The notes beneath the pieces are model-generated. The model made no database searches, was not told the origin of the DNA, and saw only the letters and a program-made list of their open reading frames with translations. Made by a program: the position numbers and the translations under genes. Positions 1 to 8,481 of a DNA stretch of 43,162 bases are shown one piece after another. This DNA is from Planctomycetaceae bacterium (GTDB taxonomy: Bacteria; Planctomycetota; Planctomycetia; Planctomycetales; Planctomycetaceae): NCBI GenBank assembly GCA_020426505.1, contig JAGQPX010000091.1, forward strand, positions 1 to 43,162, in the 5' to 3' direction. Positions within the stretch are counted from its first letter, which is position 1; each line of letters opens with the position of its first letter.

Positions 1-202
1 ATAGACTTAACGGAGTAGTGTTAGCCTGTCGTACTTCGTTGTTCGCAGATGTTAGGTGTTCGCCCTGTCCGCTGAGGCGGATTCCGGCGCGGGAGTCTGT
101 TCATTCATCGCCACATCTTCAGAGGTGCCGAGCGGGCCGCAGGAGCGAACGATCGAACGGCGGAAGATCATTCGTGATGCTGGCCGTTAACAGTGGCGGT
201 GA
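1..202. other. Left edge, no gene supported
   Basis: No reading frame here has a recognisable product. The short open frame on the plus strand has an unstructured, Arg/Ser-rich translation typical of non-coding high-GC DNA. The interval lies just past the stop codon of the minus-strand metallophosphoesterase, so it is probably its 3' flank or the start of another intergenic region cut by the window edge. Confidence 0.5.
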
Positions 203-946
203 TCAGCGACCGTCCCGGAGGCGGTCACCTAAAAAGTTGTCCAACTCGGGGATTGGATAAATCTTCGCGATCGTTTTTTCAAAGTCGTAGGGGACACGCT
301 TGAAGGTGACCGTGTTGCCATCAAGCAACACGTAGGAAGCCCGGTTGTCGCCGTCGCGCGGTTGTCCGACCGATCCCACGTTGACCAAAGTCTTCCCGTT
401 GGTGAATTCATACCGGGAATCAAATTCGTCGGGAGAAAGGAAGCTCAGGTCCTCACGGAACACACCTGGGATGTGCGTGTGTCCTTGAAAACAGTTGCGA
501 TCGACGAGCGCGAAAATCCGCTCCATCTTTCGTTGGTTATAAATGTCTTCCGGGAAGACGTACTCGTTGAGAGGATTCCGGGCCGACCCATGCACGAACA
601 GGAAGTTGTCTTCCCGACGCATCCGGGGCAGTTCGCCGAGGAACTCCCAGCGACGCTCGTTCTCTTCCGGACGGTCCGATTCCAGCATGTGCCGGGTCCA
701 GAAAATGGCACGTTCTGCTCCGGCATTGAAACCTTCTGGATCAAAGAGTGCCGCCTGATCGTGATTTCCCAGAATGGTGACCTGACATCGTTGCGTGACG
801 GTGTCGACGCATTCACGCGGGTTGGGTCCGTAACCGACAATGTCGCCAAGACAGTAGATCTCGTTGATGCCCTGCTTGTCGATGTCTTCCAACACCGCGG
901 TCAGCGCTTCAAGGTTTCCATGGATGTCGCTGATGAGTGCTCGCAA
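203..946 (-). CDS. Metallophosphoesterase (YfcE/ApaH-like superfamily)
   Basis: A 247-residue calcineurin-like phosphoesterase, probably cytosolic since no signal peptide is visible. The two-metal site is complete: Asp7 and His9 in the DIHGN motif, Asp35 in a [10 protein letters not shown] block, the GNHD motif at 60-63, a mid-protein HGS, and a late GHTH motif. The GYGPNP signature and overall size fit the group often annotated as a phosphodiesterase or diadenosine-tetraphosphatase-like protein; the substrate cannot be told from sequence. The start codon is TTG at 946, placing the DIHGN motif right at the N-terminus as usual in the family; no in-frame ATG lies just upstream. It is divergent from the response regulator at 1745 across a long non-coding gap and has no operon partner in view. 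Confidence 0.88.
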   Translation of the reverse strand: MRALISDIHGNLEALTAVLEDIDKQGINEIYCLGDIVGYGPNPRECVDTVTQRCQVTILGNHDQAALFDPEGFNAGAERAIFWTRHMLESDRPEENERRWEFLGELPRMRREDNFLFVHGSARNPLNEYVFPEDIYNQRKMERIFALVDRNCFQGHTHIPGVFREDLSFLSPDEFDSRYEFTNGKTLVNVGSVGQPRDGDNRASYVLLDGNTVTFKRVPYDFEKTIAKIYPIPELDNFLGDRLRDGR

Positions 947-1744
947 CGCTTCTGCCTCGACAACAATGTCTGCACCGGTTGAATGACCGTTCCTCGCACC
1001 GGAGAAACGGTTTATCGGCCCCGGACGTGTGGTGCTGAACGGAACCGACCGTCTTCAGGACACTTACGTCAGTCATAAACGGACGCACGAACGCCCCTTA
1101 TCGGAGTTTAGCGCAGTTCCGTCAATCGGGTCAAGCGGCGGATGGATCTCCGAACGATTCGGTGTCTGATGATTCGTCGGGGATACTGTGCGTTTGTGAT
1201 TCGGCCATATCTACGGAATCTTGGCGATCCTGCTGAAGTTGGTGTCTCTTCGCGCCCGCAAACCAGTCATTTTTACCGCAGTGACAGAACGGCCAGAGAA
1301 CCGGCGCCACCGCCATGCGATGACGCGACGTTGGGATCCCACGGAACGGTCGTGCCGATTGTTCCGAACTCGGGAGGACTGTTGACGTCGGACAACGGGT
1401 TTTTTGGCAACTTTGTTGACCGCCTGCAACCTGCAACCTAGGTTTCCGTACCTTCTCCCTCAGTGCTCTCAGCTGACTCGACCCGGCCATTCGCTCTCTC
1501 CCAGGAGCGTTCGACCGAGGCCGCGGTCCTCCTCAACGTGACATTCCTGTCGACGGATCGTCGCTGCCCCGGCAGCCTTGAGGAATGTCGTCACCCGGTC
1601 GGCCTCCCTTCCTGCGGCGGCTCGATCTCCTGTTGATTTGAGGAATCTCATTCGGACGACTCTTCACGTCGTGGCCATTCGGAGTCAATCCGAAGTTGGT
1701 TCACTCAACACGACATCGTCCGCATGGCAAGAGAGGCTGCTCAC
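947..1744. other. Long divergent intergenic region
   Basis: About 0.8 kb separates the metallophosphoesterase from the response regulator. Two overlapping open frames of 99-119 codons on opposite strands exist here, but neither has family-like sequence, a convincing ribosome site or coding-like composition. It should contain the promoters of both flanking genes. A TGGCA-type stretch near 1405 loosely resembles a sigma-54 -24 element but lacks a correct -12 GC. I see no RNase P, SRP or tmRNA signature. Confidence 0.5.
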
Positions 1745-3133
1745 ATGACGAACCACGGATCCCTACTCGTCGTTGACGATGACAAAAACATCTGCGAAGC
1801 AATGGCCGACTACCTGCGGAGCCTCGGGCATCGCACGGAAACCGCCCTCACCTGCGGGCAGGCGATTGATCGAATGGAGGAGTACCCGTTCGAGGTCGTT
1901 GTCTGCGACGTGAACCTGCCGGACAATGACGGCTTCCATCTCCTTGAGTGGGCCACGAAGCACAAGCCGGACACGTCCGTCATCCTGTTGACGGGCTATG
2001 GCACCATCGAGAGTGCCGTCGAGGCGATCCGCATCGGCGCGTTCGATTACCTGACGAAGCCGGTGATCGACGATGAACTCAACTTCTCGATCCAGCGTGC
2101 CCTGGGGCAGCGGAAGATCGTCGAAGAGAACAAGAAACTCAAAGCGAAACTGGACGACAAGTTCGGCCTCAACAACATCATCGGTCGCGATTACCGCATG
2201 ACCAAGATGTTCGACCTCATCGAAAGCGTCTCCGACACGAAGACGACGGTGCTCATCCTTGGCGAGAACGGCACCGGTAAGACGATCACTGCTCGGGCCA
2301 TCCATCAGTTGAGCGACCGTCGAGACAAGCCGTTCATCGAAGTCGCCTGCGGTGCCCTTCCCGATTCACTTCTGGAAAGCGAACTGTTCGGCCATGTCGA
2401 AGGAGCCTTCACGGGGGCGACTCACAACAAGGTTGGAAAGTTTCTGCAGGCCAATGGCGGGACCATCTTCCTCGATGAGATCGGCACTGCTTCGCCCAGC
2501 TTGCAGGTCAAATTATTGCGAGTGCTTCAGGACCGCGAGTTCGAACCGGTCGGCGGCAATGAGACGCACAAGGTCGATGTCCGCCTGATCCTCGCAACCA
2601 ACGAGAATCTCGAAGAGCGGGTCAAGAAGGGTGAGTTCCGGCAGGACCTCTTCTACCGCATCAATGTCATCAGCGTGACGCAGCCGCCCCTGCGAGAGCG
2701 CATGGGAGATATCCCGCTGCTCGTGGAGAGCTATGTTCAGCAGTTTAACGAGCAGACGGGCAAGAACGTGCGAGGCTTCCATGACGACGCGTTGTCGTTG
2801 CTTCAGCAATACCGTTGGCCCGGCAACGTGCGGGAGTTGGTCAATGTCGTCGAGCGAGCCGTCGTGCTGGCGAAGGGGGATCTGGTGATGGTCGGCGATT
2901 TGCCGGAGAATATCCGCAGCCACATCACCACGCCCGATGTCTCTGCACACCTCAATGGGGGATCGCTCAAGTCGGCTCTCGCGAACCCCGAGCGGCAGAT
3001 CATTATCGAAGCCCTTGAGAACAACGGCTGGAACCGTCAGGACACGGCCAAGCTCCTGGGCATCAACCGCACGACCCTCTACAAGAAAATGAAGAAGTTC
3101 GATATCAGCTTCGACAAGCAAGTCGGATACTGA
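1745..3133 (+). CDS. NtrC-family sigma-54-dependent response regulator
   Basis: A 462-residue three-domain regulator. Residues 1-120 are a receiver with acidic pocket Asp11-Asp13, phospho-acceptor Asp55, Thr83 and Lys105. A linker helix leads to a AAA+ domain with Walker A GENGTGKT at 173-180, the sigma-54-contacting GAFTGA loop at 220-225, and Walker [10 protein letters not shown]. The C-terminus is a Fis-type helix-turn-helix ending in [10 protein letters not shown]. Phosphorylation should drive oligomerisation and ATP-dependent opening of sigma-54 promoters. The ATG at 1745 is preferred to the in-frame ATG at 1724 because a GAGAGG ribosome site sits eight bases before it and the receiver then begins immediately. 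No histidine kinase is adjacent, so it is an orphan regulator. A hairpin terminator follows the stop. Confidence 0.93.
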   Translation: MTNHGSLLVVDDDKNICEAMADYLRSLGHRTETALTCGQAIDRMEEYPFEVVVCDVNLPDNDGFHLLEWATKHKPDTSVILLTGYGTIESAVEAIRIGAFDYLTKPVIDDELNFSIQRALGQRKIVEENKKLKAKLDDKFGLNNIIGRDYRMTKMFDLIESVSDTKTTVLILGENGTGKTITARAIHQLSDRRDKPFIEVACGALPDSLLESELFGHVEGAFTGATHNKVGKFLQANGGTIFLDEIGTASPSLQVKLLRVLQDREFEPVGGNETHKVDVRLILATNENLEERVKKGEFRQDLFYRINVISVTQPPLRERMGDIPLLVESYVQQFNEQTGKNVRGFHDDALSLLQQYRWPGNVRELVNVVERAVVLAKGDLVMVGDLPENIRSHITTPDVSAHLNGGSLKSALANPERQIIIEALENNGWNRQDTAKLLGINRTTLYKKMKKFDISFDKQVGY

Positions 3134-3161
3134 TTCAACGAACGCCCGGAAACGACTCCAG

Positions 3162-3196
3162 CACCCCGGCTGCTCAAATGTGGCCAGGGTGTTTTT
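3162..3196 (+). terminator. Rho-independent terminator after the response regulator
   Basis: Stem arms 3162-3170 and 3183-3191 pair over nine positions with one internal mismatch and are followed directly by five T residues. It lies between the plus-strand regulator and the convergent phosphonate cassette. Confidence 0.65.
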
Positions 3197-3220
3197 CGTA
3201 TTGTTGGCCCTCCAGCGGGA

Positions 3221-4051
3221 TCAGGATCGTGCTTGTCGTGGGGACCCGTATGCCTGCAGTCGACCGTCGATCTCGTCGAGAATCTCCGGCAGGTCGGCCA
3301 CACTCTCAATCATGTAGTGGGGAGCGACCGATTTGAACTTCTGCTCGATCGCTGTTTTGCGGGCGGCACGCTCGTCGGCACAAAGCGCGGCAGCCTCGTC
3401 CTGCGTGAGTCCGAGTTCGTTACCAGACATTGTGATCGCGACGGTCCAGCAACCGGCGTTGTGACCGGCTTCGATGCCCACGACTGTGTCGTCGACCTTC
3501 ACGATCGTGTCCATCGGATAGACGTCCATCCGCTTCGCCGCCTCGAACAGCATCCATGGCTTCGGACGACCGGCCGGCGTGTCCCCTGAGCAGAGTACGC
3601 AGTCCGGTTCATAGCCCTGTTTTTTGGCGAGTGGCGAAACGACCTCCATCAACTCGCGCGTGTAACCCGTACTTGATCCAATCTTGAGTCCACGCGAGCG
3701 ACAGTTGTCGACCGTTTGGACCGCGCCGGGAATGAGTTTGCTGTGCTTGGCCAGCACCTCTCGTTGCATCGGCAGGAACTTCTCGTACATGCGGTCGATG
3801 TCCGCTTCAGTGGCCTCTGCACCATGAGTCGATGCCCACCGCAATTTGACGTCCGGCATCTCCAGGACGGCGCGGAGATGTTCTTTCTTCGCCCGACCCA
3901 TCGGCTCACGAGCCTGCGCAATGGTGATTTCAACCCCTTCCTGCTTGAAGATCTCCATGAAGACTCCCGCCGGCGCGAGACTGCCGAAGTCAATTGTCGT
4001 CCCCGCCCAGTCAAAAACGACGGCCTGCAAACGAGTTGCTGATAGTGTCAT
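3221..4051 (-). CDS. phnX: Phosphonoacetaldehyde hydrolase (phosphonatase)
   Basis: A 276-residue HAD-superfamily enzyme that hydrolyses phosphonoacetaldehyde to acetaldehyde and phosphate. The nucleophile is Asp14 in FDWAGTT, the hallmark DxAGT of phosphonatases. The Schiff-base lysine aligns to Lys55 in the cap segment PMGRAKKEH, matching the Lys53 region of the Bacillus cereus enzyme. Other conserved stretches are GSSTGYTRELM, PAGRPKPWM and VKVDDTVVGIEAG. It is the last gene of a three-gene minus-strand cassette, starting four bases after the stop of the FAD oxidoreductase. No PhnW transaminase accompanies it, so phosphonoacetaldehyde is presumably supplied by the upstream oxidase. The family assignment is very secure; the physiological source of substrate is inferred. 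Confidence 0.96.
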   Translation of the reverse strand: MTLSATRLQAVVFDWAGTTIDFGSLAPAGVFMEIFKQEGVEITIAQAREPMGRAKKEHLRAVLEMPDVKLRWASTHGAEATEADIDRMYEKFLPMQREVLAKHSKLIPGAVQTVDNCRSRGLKIGSSTGYTRELMEVVSPLAKKQGYEPDCVLCSGDTPAGRPKPWMLFEAAKRMDVYPMDTIVKVDDTVVGIEAGHNAGCWTVAITMSGNELGLTQDEAAALCADERAARKTAIEQKFKSVAPHYMIESVADLPEILDEIDGRLQAYGSPRQARS

Positions 4052-4055
4052 GTGG

Positions 4056-5189
4056 CTATTTCCAGTTGAGATCTGCCCAGCCCAGGGCGAGGGTCATGCC
4101 GGCTCCGTCGAAGCCCGTGACGATACGGACGCCAGCAGTCGGCTCAAGTTCGACGACCGACTGCGTCGGATGTTTGACATACTGTCCGTGCCAACGGTCC
4201 GCAATGGTCCAGTCCGGCAGCCGGATGATCTTCCGCACCTCTCTCAGAATCAACTCATCGATCTCCGGATTTCGTTCCGGTGTGATGTCAGCGTCGTACT
4301 CGTGCGAGTCACCGAGGATGACTTCGCCACGATCGTTTTGCGACGCCAACACATGAATGCCGTAACGATCGAGTTCGGGCGTCTCCTCGGCGATACGTGC
4401 TTTCAGCGTTGGAAATGACGCACATCGTTCGAAGACCCGATAGTGCCGGAGCGTCAGACCACTGGCGAGATGCGGCCCGAGACGCCAATTATCGGGCTGT
4501 GCATCGGTCCGCATCATCTGGAGTTTGCACAGACGCAGCCCGCATTTGCCCAACTCCTCCGGGAATAGCAGCCTCATTTCGTCACCGCTGCAGACAATAA
4601 TGCGATCAGCTCTGAAGGTCTGACCCGATGATGTCTCGAGTTGCCCTGTTTCAATAGAGGTAACCCGCGTATTAAATCGGATCGTGACGTCGTGCTTTGC
4701 CGTGAGCCATTCGGCGATCTTTGTAAGGGCAGTGCGCGGATTGATACCCAGCTCGGTCGAACTCCACAGGCCGCCCCGAAGTCCGTCCGGGTTCGCAGCC
4801 GGTGCCAGCTCGATCACTTCGCCAGCGGTCAGCAGTCGGCGTTGATCGCCATCAATCGCAGATGAGTCAGCAAAGTCCCGCAGGACAGCCCATTCGTCAT
4901 CGTGATGAGCCAAGTGAATCGAGCCGCACTCATTGACCCAGACGAACGCGACTTCGGCGAGTTCGAGCCAGAGTTCGCGAGATCGCAGGGCTGTCTCGTA
5001 CGCTTGTCCGGGCGGCTGCGCGATCGGGAGCACCATTCCGAAGTTGCGGACCGAAGCCCCCGTCGCTGCGGCATGTCGTTCCAATACGATGACCCGCAGT
5101 CCTCGCCTGATCGCGGCCCACGCATGAGCCAGTCCGACGATGCCTGCCCCGACGATCGCAACATCGAATGAGGCGTCGTGTTCGCTCAT
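4056..5189 (-). CDS. FAD-dependent aminophosphonate oxidoreductase (TIGR03364-like)
   Basis: A 377-residue DAO-type flavoenzyme. The N-terminal Rossmann motif VAIVGAGIVGLAHA binds FAD, followed by an ERH segment and a GASVRNFGM motif; a late GFDGAGMT segment closes the cofactor site. It resembles the glycine/amino-acid oxidase-like group recorded as TIGR03364, which recurs next to phosphonatase genes. Published work on such enzymes indicates oxidation of 2-aminoethylphosphonate or its N-methyl form to phosphonoacetaldehyde (recalled, not checked here). That would feed PhnX directly and explain the missing transaminase. Its ATG overlaps the stop of the upstream HD-domain gene by four bases, and PhnX follows after four bases, so the three are probably translationally coupled. 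Confidence 0.88.
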   Translation of the reverse strand: MSEHDASFDVAIVGAGIVGLAHAWAAIRRGLRVIVLERHAAATGASVRNFGMVLPIAQPPGQAYETALRSRELWLELAEVAFVWVNECGSIHLAHHDDEWAVLRDFADSSAIDGDQRRLLTAGEVIELAPAANPDGLRGGLWSSTELGINPRTALTKIAEWLTAKHDVTIRFNTRVTSIETGQLETSSGQTFRADRIIVCSGDEMRLLFPEELGKCGLRLCKLQMMRTDAQPDNWRLGPHLASGLTLRHYRVFERCASFPTLKARIAEETPELDRYGIHVLASQNDRGEVILGDSHEYDADITPERNPEIDELILREVRKIIRLPDWTIADRWHGQYVKHPTQSVVELEPTAGVRIVTGFDGAGMTLALGWADLNWK

Positions 5190-5770
5190 GATGCGTCAGT
5201 ACGCTCCGCCAACGCGCGGCGAAGGTGATCGACGAACCCCTCCAGCGGCGTCGTGACCTTGTCAACGATTTTCGCTTCGTCATCCCACCGGCGAAGTCGA
5301 ACGGCGTCCTCGTGATAGGGGTTCTTCTCGAACTCGTTCACTTCGTTCGCGTTCATCGGGCCACCCTGCAACTTCAGGCTGAGGCGGGACGGCTCACTCA
5401 GCAGTTCGAAATACGCCGGATCGCGGGCACACATGTACCGCTTGGCGGCGACATGCAGGCGGACCGGCTCAATCACCGCGGGGCTGAATCGCTTCTCCAG
5501 CCAACGCCCGCCCAGTTCCTCATGCTCGTCATCAACACCGTAATCCGGTGCATCATCCGGTAGCCGGTGCAGCAGATGTCCCACATCATGCAGCAGTGCT
5601 GCGACAACAAGCGTGCTTTCAGCTCCGTCTTCGAGCGCGAGATCAGCCGCCTGCAAAGCATGCTCCGCCTGGGTGACAGCCTCGCCGCCGTATTCCGAGT
5701 CCCCCCGCTCACGAAACAGCCGCAGGACTTCGTCGATGATTTGATCAGTGGAGTACTGAGGGTCGTTCAT
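5186..5770 (-). CDS. PhnZ-like HD-domain phosphonate oxygenase
   Basis: A 194-residue HD-domain protein of the phosphonate-operon group (TIGR03276-like). Residues equivalent to PhnZ iron ligands are visible: His37, His61-Asp62, His83, His106 and a late Asp163/164. The N-terminal Tyr27-Gly-Gly-Glu30 and VTQAEHALQ match the Tyr24/Glu27 lid residues of PhnZ. PhnZ is a mixed-valence di-iron oxygenase that cleaves 1-hydroxy-2-aminoethylphosphonate to glycine and phosphate; the related TmpB acts on a trimethylammonium analogue. The hydroxylase partner PhnY/TmpA is not in this window. The ATG at 5770 is chosen because the alternative GTG at 5815 adds 15 residues of non-conserved sequence next to an inverted repeat; neither has a strong ribosome site. 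First gene of the cassette. Confidence 0.88.
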   Translation of the reverse strand: MNDPQYSTDQIIDEVLRLFRERGDSEYGGEAVTQAEHALQAADLALEDGAESTLVVAALLHDVGHLLHRLPDDAPDYGVDDEHEELGGRWLEKRFSPAVIEPVRLHVAAKRYMCARDPAYFELLSEPSRLSLKLQGGPMNANEVNEFEKNPYHEDAVRLRRWDDEAKIVDKVTTPLEGFVDHLRRALAERTDAS

Positions 5771-5818
5771 GACATCGTGGTGGTCGGGATCGCGTTGATT
5801 TGCTTGCGGCGGCACAAA

Positions 5819-6035
5819 TCAGAGCCGCGCCCGTCAGGAAGCGGCCGCTCGTGGGCGTCCTTCAGTCTAGACCACTCCGACTTGTGTCGCCACGCAAGTC
5901 ATTCAGTTCGACTGGGACAGCGACACGATTTGGACTTGTTACGCACCCGGGATCAGTGTTTGCAGTGTTGTCTTGAGAGTTTCATGAAGCATTCCATACG
6001 TGTGAGCGGCCGCTTCCTGACGGGCGCGGCTCTGA
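5819..6035. repeat. Perfect 32-bp inverted repeat pair
   Basis: Positions 5819-5850 and 6004-6035 are exact reverse complements over 32 bases, separated by 153 bases. Each arm is GC-rich and itself holds a CGGCCG core. The pair lies in the intergenic region upstream of the PhnZ-like gene and upstream of a small membrane protein gene. It is too widely spaced and too perfect for a simple terminator and looks like two copies of a dispersed extragenic repeat in opposite orientation. No transposase is nearby. The rest of the 5771-6151 gap shows nothing else. Confidence 0.85.
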
Positions 6036-6151
6036 CGTTTCTTGGATAACTAAACGACGTACTCTCATACTGGCAGATAGCGTCAGATTCTGGTATCTCT
6101 CGCAGTCATTCATCATCTCCAACACGCAACAGATTTCCCTTGGTTCACCCT

Positions 6152-6559
6152 ATGGAACTCCTCACCTCACTGCAGCAGCTGCTGGAAGCCTTGTACGAAG
6201 TTGGTAAGGACCTCTTCTGGCTCGTGCTTCCGTTGACGCCACTGATCCTCTGGATTGCGTTTTGGTTGTTCGGCGTGAATTGGGTGAAGCTGCGGTCCGT
6301 GCTCCTGAGCGGTGGGGCGATTGGCGTCCTGCTGATCATGTTCATGGCCATTCTGACGTGGGGCATGATCGCGCCGCCTGAGTCCGGGCGACATGCCATG
6401 CTGGGGTTGTCGCTGAGCAACTTCGTCGGCAAGACGGTTTACGTGACAGCCTTGACCGTCATCGCGCTCTTGTGCGGATCTGTGCAACTGGCCGGCCTGT
6501 GCGGCTCTCTGTGCAACTTCGATGAGGAGCCGGCCGAGAGCACCGAACACGCTCATTGA
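6152..6559 (+). CDS. Small integral membrane protein, function unknown
   Basis: About 135 residues with three predicted hydrophobic spans: roughly 20-40 (LFWLVLPLTPLILWIAFWLF), 50-70 (LLSGGAIGVLLIMFMAILTW) and 95-120. A short acidic C-terminal tail follows. I do not recognise the family. The ATG at 6152 is used; a TTG twelve bases earlier is the only other option. The last seven bases overlap the 3' end of the convergent tsaE gene, so any transcription terminators must lie inside the neighbouring gene. No functional hint comes from the surroundings. Confidence 0.7.
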   Translation: MELLTSLQQLLEALYEVGKDLFWLVLPLTPLILWIAFWLFGVNWVKLRSVLLSGGAIGVLLIMFMAILTWGMIAPPESGRHAMLGLSLSNFVGKTVYVTALTVIALLCGSVQLAGLCGSLCNFDEEPAESTEHAH

Positions 6560-7089
6560 GCTGCGGAAAGCTCACGCTCCAGTGATTGTGTGATCGCAGT
6601 TGATCGTTCACCAGTGGCGGCGATCGCGAACCGGCGCATTGTTGGTCCGCCTGCTTCAATATCGATTCGCAGGTGATCGGACGGCAGCGCGTCTGCGATG
6701 CGGTCTGCCCATTCGATCAGGCAGATTCCGTCGCCTTCGAGAATCTCATCCGCCCCCATCGCGAGGAATTCGTCCTCGTTGGCGAGACGGTACGCATCCA
6801 TGTGATAGATGGGAACATTGGCGTCGTACTGTTGGATGAGCACGAACGTCGGGCTGTTGACCGGTTGCTCTTCGTCAGCGAGCGCGTTGACGATGCTTCG
6901 CACGAGCCTTGTTTTTCCGGCCCCCAGATCGCCATTGAGTGTCACCACGTCGCCAGGACGAAGGCATACCGCGAGCGCCTGTCCGAGGCGATCGGTTTCG
7001 TCTTCTGAGTGGGCGATGAACCGGAGATCGGGCACTGCAGTCGTTCCCAGCCAATGTGAGTGAGGTGACGTCTGCGAGAATCGCAACAT
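6553..7089 (-). CDS. tsaE: tRNA threonylcarbamoyladenosine biosynthesis ATPase TsaE
   Basis: A 178-residue P-loop ATPase of the TsaE (YjeE) family, which works with TsaB/TsaD to place the t6A modification at tRNA position 37. The Walker A motif GDLGAGKT has its lysine at residue 59; the SPTFVLIQQY switch segment, the HMDAYRL block and the CLIEWADRI block, all typical of TsaE, follow in order. The N-terminal 20 or so residues before the conserved core are longer than usual, but the ATG at 7089 is the first clear start. Cytosolic. No other t6A genes are in the window, as is common in planctomycetes where these genes are scattered. Confidence 0.95.
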   Translation of the reverse strand: MLRFSQTSPHSHWLGTTAVPDLRFIAHSEDETDRLGQALAVCLRPGDVVTLNGDLGAGKTRLVRSIVNALADEEQPVNSPTFVLIQQYDANVPIYHMDAYRLANEDEFLAMGADEILEGDGICLIEWADRIADALPSDHLRIDIEAGGPTMRRFAIAATGERSTAITQSLERELSAAQ

Positions 7090-7528
7090 TCGGTGTACTG
7101 TTCAAGCGTACCGCACAAGATGTCGTGTCTTCGTGTCACTGCAATAGAAATCCCGCACAAGATCGCCGAATTGCTTTACACCGGCAAAAACTGCCATAAG
7201 GTTTCTCTGTTGGTTGATCTACACCTCATGGACATGAGTGATCTCCAACCGGCTGCGAGTCTCGTGTCGAGCGGCAGTCGACGGAACCGATGGATCGGAT
7301 TTCGACAACGGTGAAAGGATTTCACCAGATGCTGAGCCACATCACTTTTTCGTGCCCCGTCTGTCTGACCCACGGGGGCTTTTGCTTGGCTCAAGTCCTG
7401 ACGTGCCAATCTGTGGTGGATCGTCTGCCCGGTCGCACGTCTCCTTGTCACCAAATGGTTGGCGAGGCCATTCCCCAATCGCAGTCCGAGTGAACGGACC
7501 GCCTAGTCTCCATGGAAGGATCATCGCG
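7090..7528. other. Divergent intergenic region with direct repeat and small hairpin
   Basis: About 440 bases between tsaE and the C26-like gene. It holds an 11-bp direct repeat (CCGCACAAGAT) at 7111-7121 and 7153-7163, exactly 42 bases apart, close to the tsaE start. A 7-bp perfect hairpin lies at 7310-7326. Open frames reach into this region from the downstream gene, but the family-like sequence begins only at 7529. No RNA gene was recognised. Confidence 0.5.
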
Positions 7529-8332
7529 ATGAGTACCAAACCTGTTATCGGCATCAACACGGATTTTCGCCCCGAGCGTAAGGACAGCATTCCGCTCTCA
7601 TGGATCAACTCAGGATACTACGACAGCATCTCCAACACGGGAGGGATTCCAATTCTCCTGCCCCCCTATGCCGAGGATGACGACCTGCGGCAGATTCTGG
7701 AAACGCTTGATGGGGTCGTCCTGACCGGATGCAAGCTCGACCTCGACCCGGTCCGTCTCGGCATGGACCGACACCCGGCCAGCAAAGCGATGCCGCTGCG
7801 TCGCGAGGACTTCGATCGCCGACTGGCCAAGCTCTGCTACGAGATGAAGATTCCCACACTTGCTGTCGGTGCGGGCATGCAGACGCTCAACGTGATCTGT
7901 GGCGGCACGCTGTTTCAGCACGTCCCTGAAGACGTTCTGAAGCCCCTGCACCACCGCGATCCGGTCGAGAGTTGCAACCGCCACCTGATCGAAATCGTGC
8001 CCGGCACAAAAATGGATCAGATTTACGGTCCCGGTGAGATCCGCGTGAACAGCGATCACCACATGGCGGTCGACCAACTCGCCTCTTGCTTCCGCGTCGG
8101 GGCCGCTTCACCCGACGGAGTAGTCGAGGCGTACGAGTCGATCGACGATAACTGGTTCTGCATCGGTGTGCAGTTCCATCCGGAGAACCAGACGGCCTCC
8201 GCTCTCGATATGCAGGTGTTCGATGCCTTCCTCGAAGGCTGCACCGCACAGGAGGAGCCGTCCATCCTCACGATGCCGGTCGCCTCGGAACAGACCCCGG
8301 CGGCGATGATGAGCGAGCGCCGCGCTGCCTGA
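7529..8332 (+). CDS. Class I glutamine amidotransferase-fold protein (peptidase C26-like) lacking the catalytic Cys
   Basis: A 267-residue protein resembling gamma-glutamyl-gamma-aminobutyrate hydrolase (PuuD-like, peptidase C26). It keeps the N-terminal PVIGINTDFR segment, the NTGGIPILLPP block and the late GVQFHPE motif with His217 and Glu219. However, the nucleophile elbow, normally G-I-C-R-G-M-Q, reads A-V-G-A-G-M-Q here: Gly114 replaces the catalytic Cys. The first oxyanion loop is also altered (LTGCKLDLDP instead of LTGG.D..P). The fold is probably intact, but classical amidase chemistry is not expected; a binding or regulatory role is possible. The ATG at 7529 is preceded by GGAAGGA nine bases upstream. 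An in-frame upstream extension to 7238 has no family-like sequence. A terminator hairpin follows. Confidence 0.82.
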   Translation: MSTKPVIGINTDFRPERKDSIPLSWINSGYYDSISNTGGIPILLPPYAEDDDLRQILETLDGVVLTGCKLDLDPVRLGMDRHPASKAMPLRREDFDRRLAKLCYEMKIPTLAVGAGMQTLNVICGGTLFQHVPEDVLKPLHHRDPVESCNRHLIEIVPGTKMDQIYGPGEIRVNSDHHMAVDQLASCFRVGAASPDGVVEAYESIDDNWFCIGVQFHPENQTASALDMQVFDAFLEGCTAQEEPSILTMPVASEQTPAAMMSERRAA

Positions 8333-8362
8333 GCATCACTGCAAAGTCTTGAGACGAACTGC

Positions 8363-8392
8363 ACCCGGCATCAATTCGATGTCGGGTGTTTT
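8363..8392 (+). terminator. Rho-independent terminator
   Basis: Nine-base arms 8363-8371 and 8379-8387 pair with one G-T type mismatch around a seven-base loop and are followed by a run of five T. It separates the C26-like gene from lysC. Confidence 0.75.
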
Positions 8393-8481
8393 TCGTGAAT
8401 CGCGCCGAGTTGCAGGCAAATCGGCCTGTGATATCCTCACGGGTTGACCATGACTTGTCACAACGGAGAGAGGCTGCCCAC

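Noticed and set aside
362..982. 206-codon plus-strand frame opposite the metallophosphoesterase
   Set aside because: It is the antisense shadow of a gene with complete metal-binding motifs.
1403..1418. Possible sigma-54 promoter
   Set aside because: The -12 GC dinucleotide is not at the right distance from the -24 GG.
1131..1490. Open frames on both strands in the divergent gap
   Set aside because: Translations are low-information, mutually antisense and lack ribosome sites.
5567..6049. 160-codon plus-strand open frame
   Set aside because: It is antisense to the PhnZ-like gene and runs through the inverted repeat; no protein family is recognisable.
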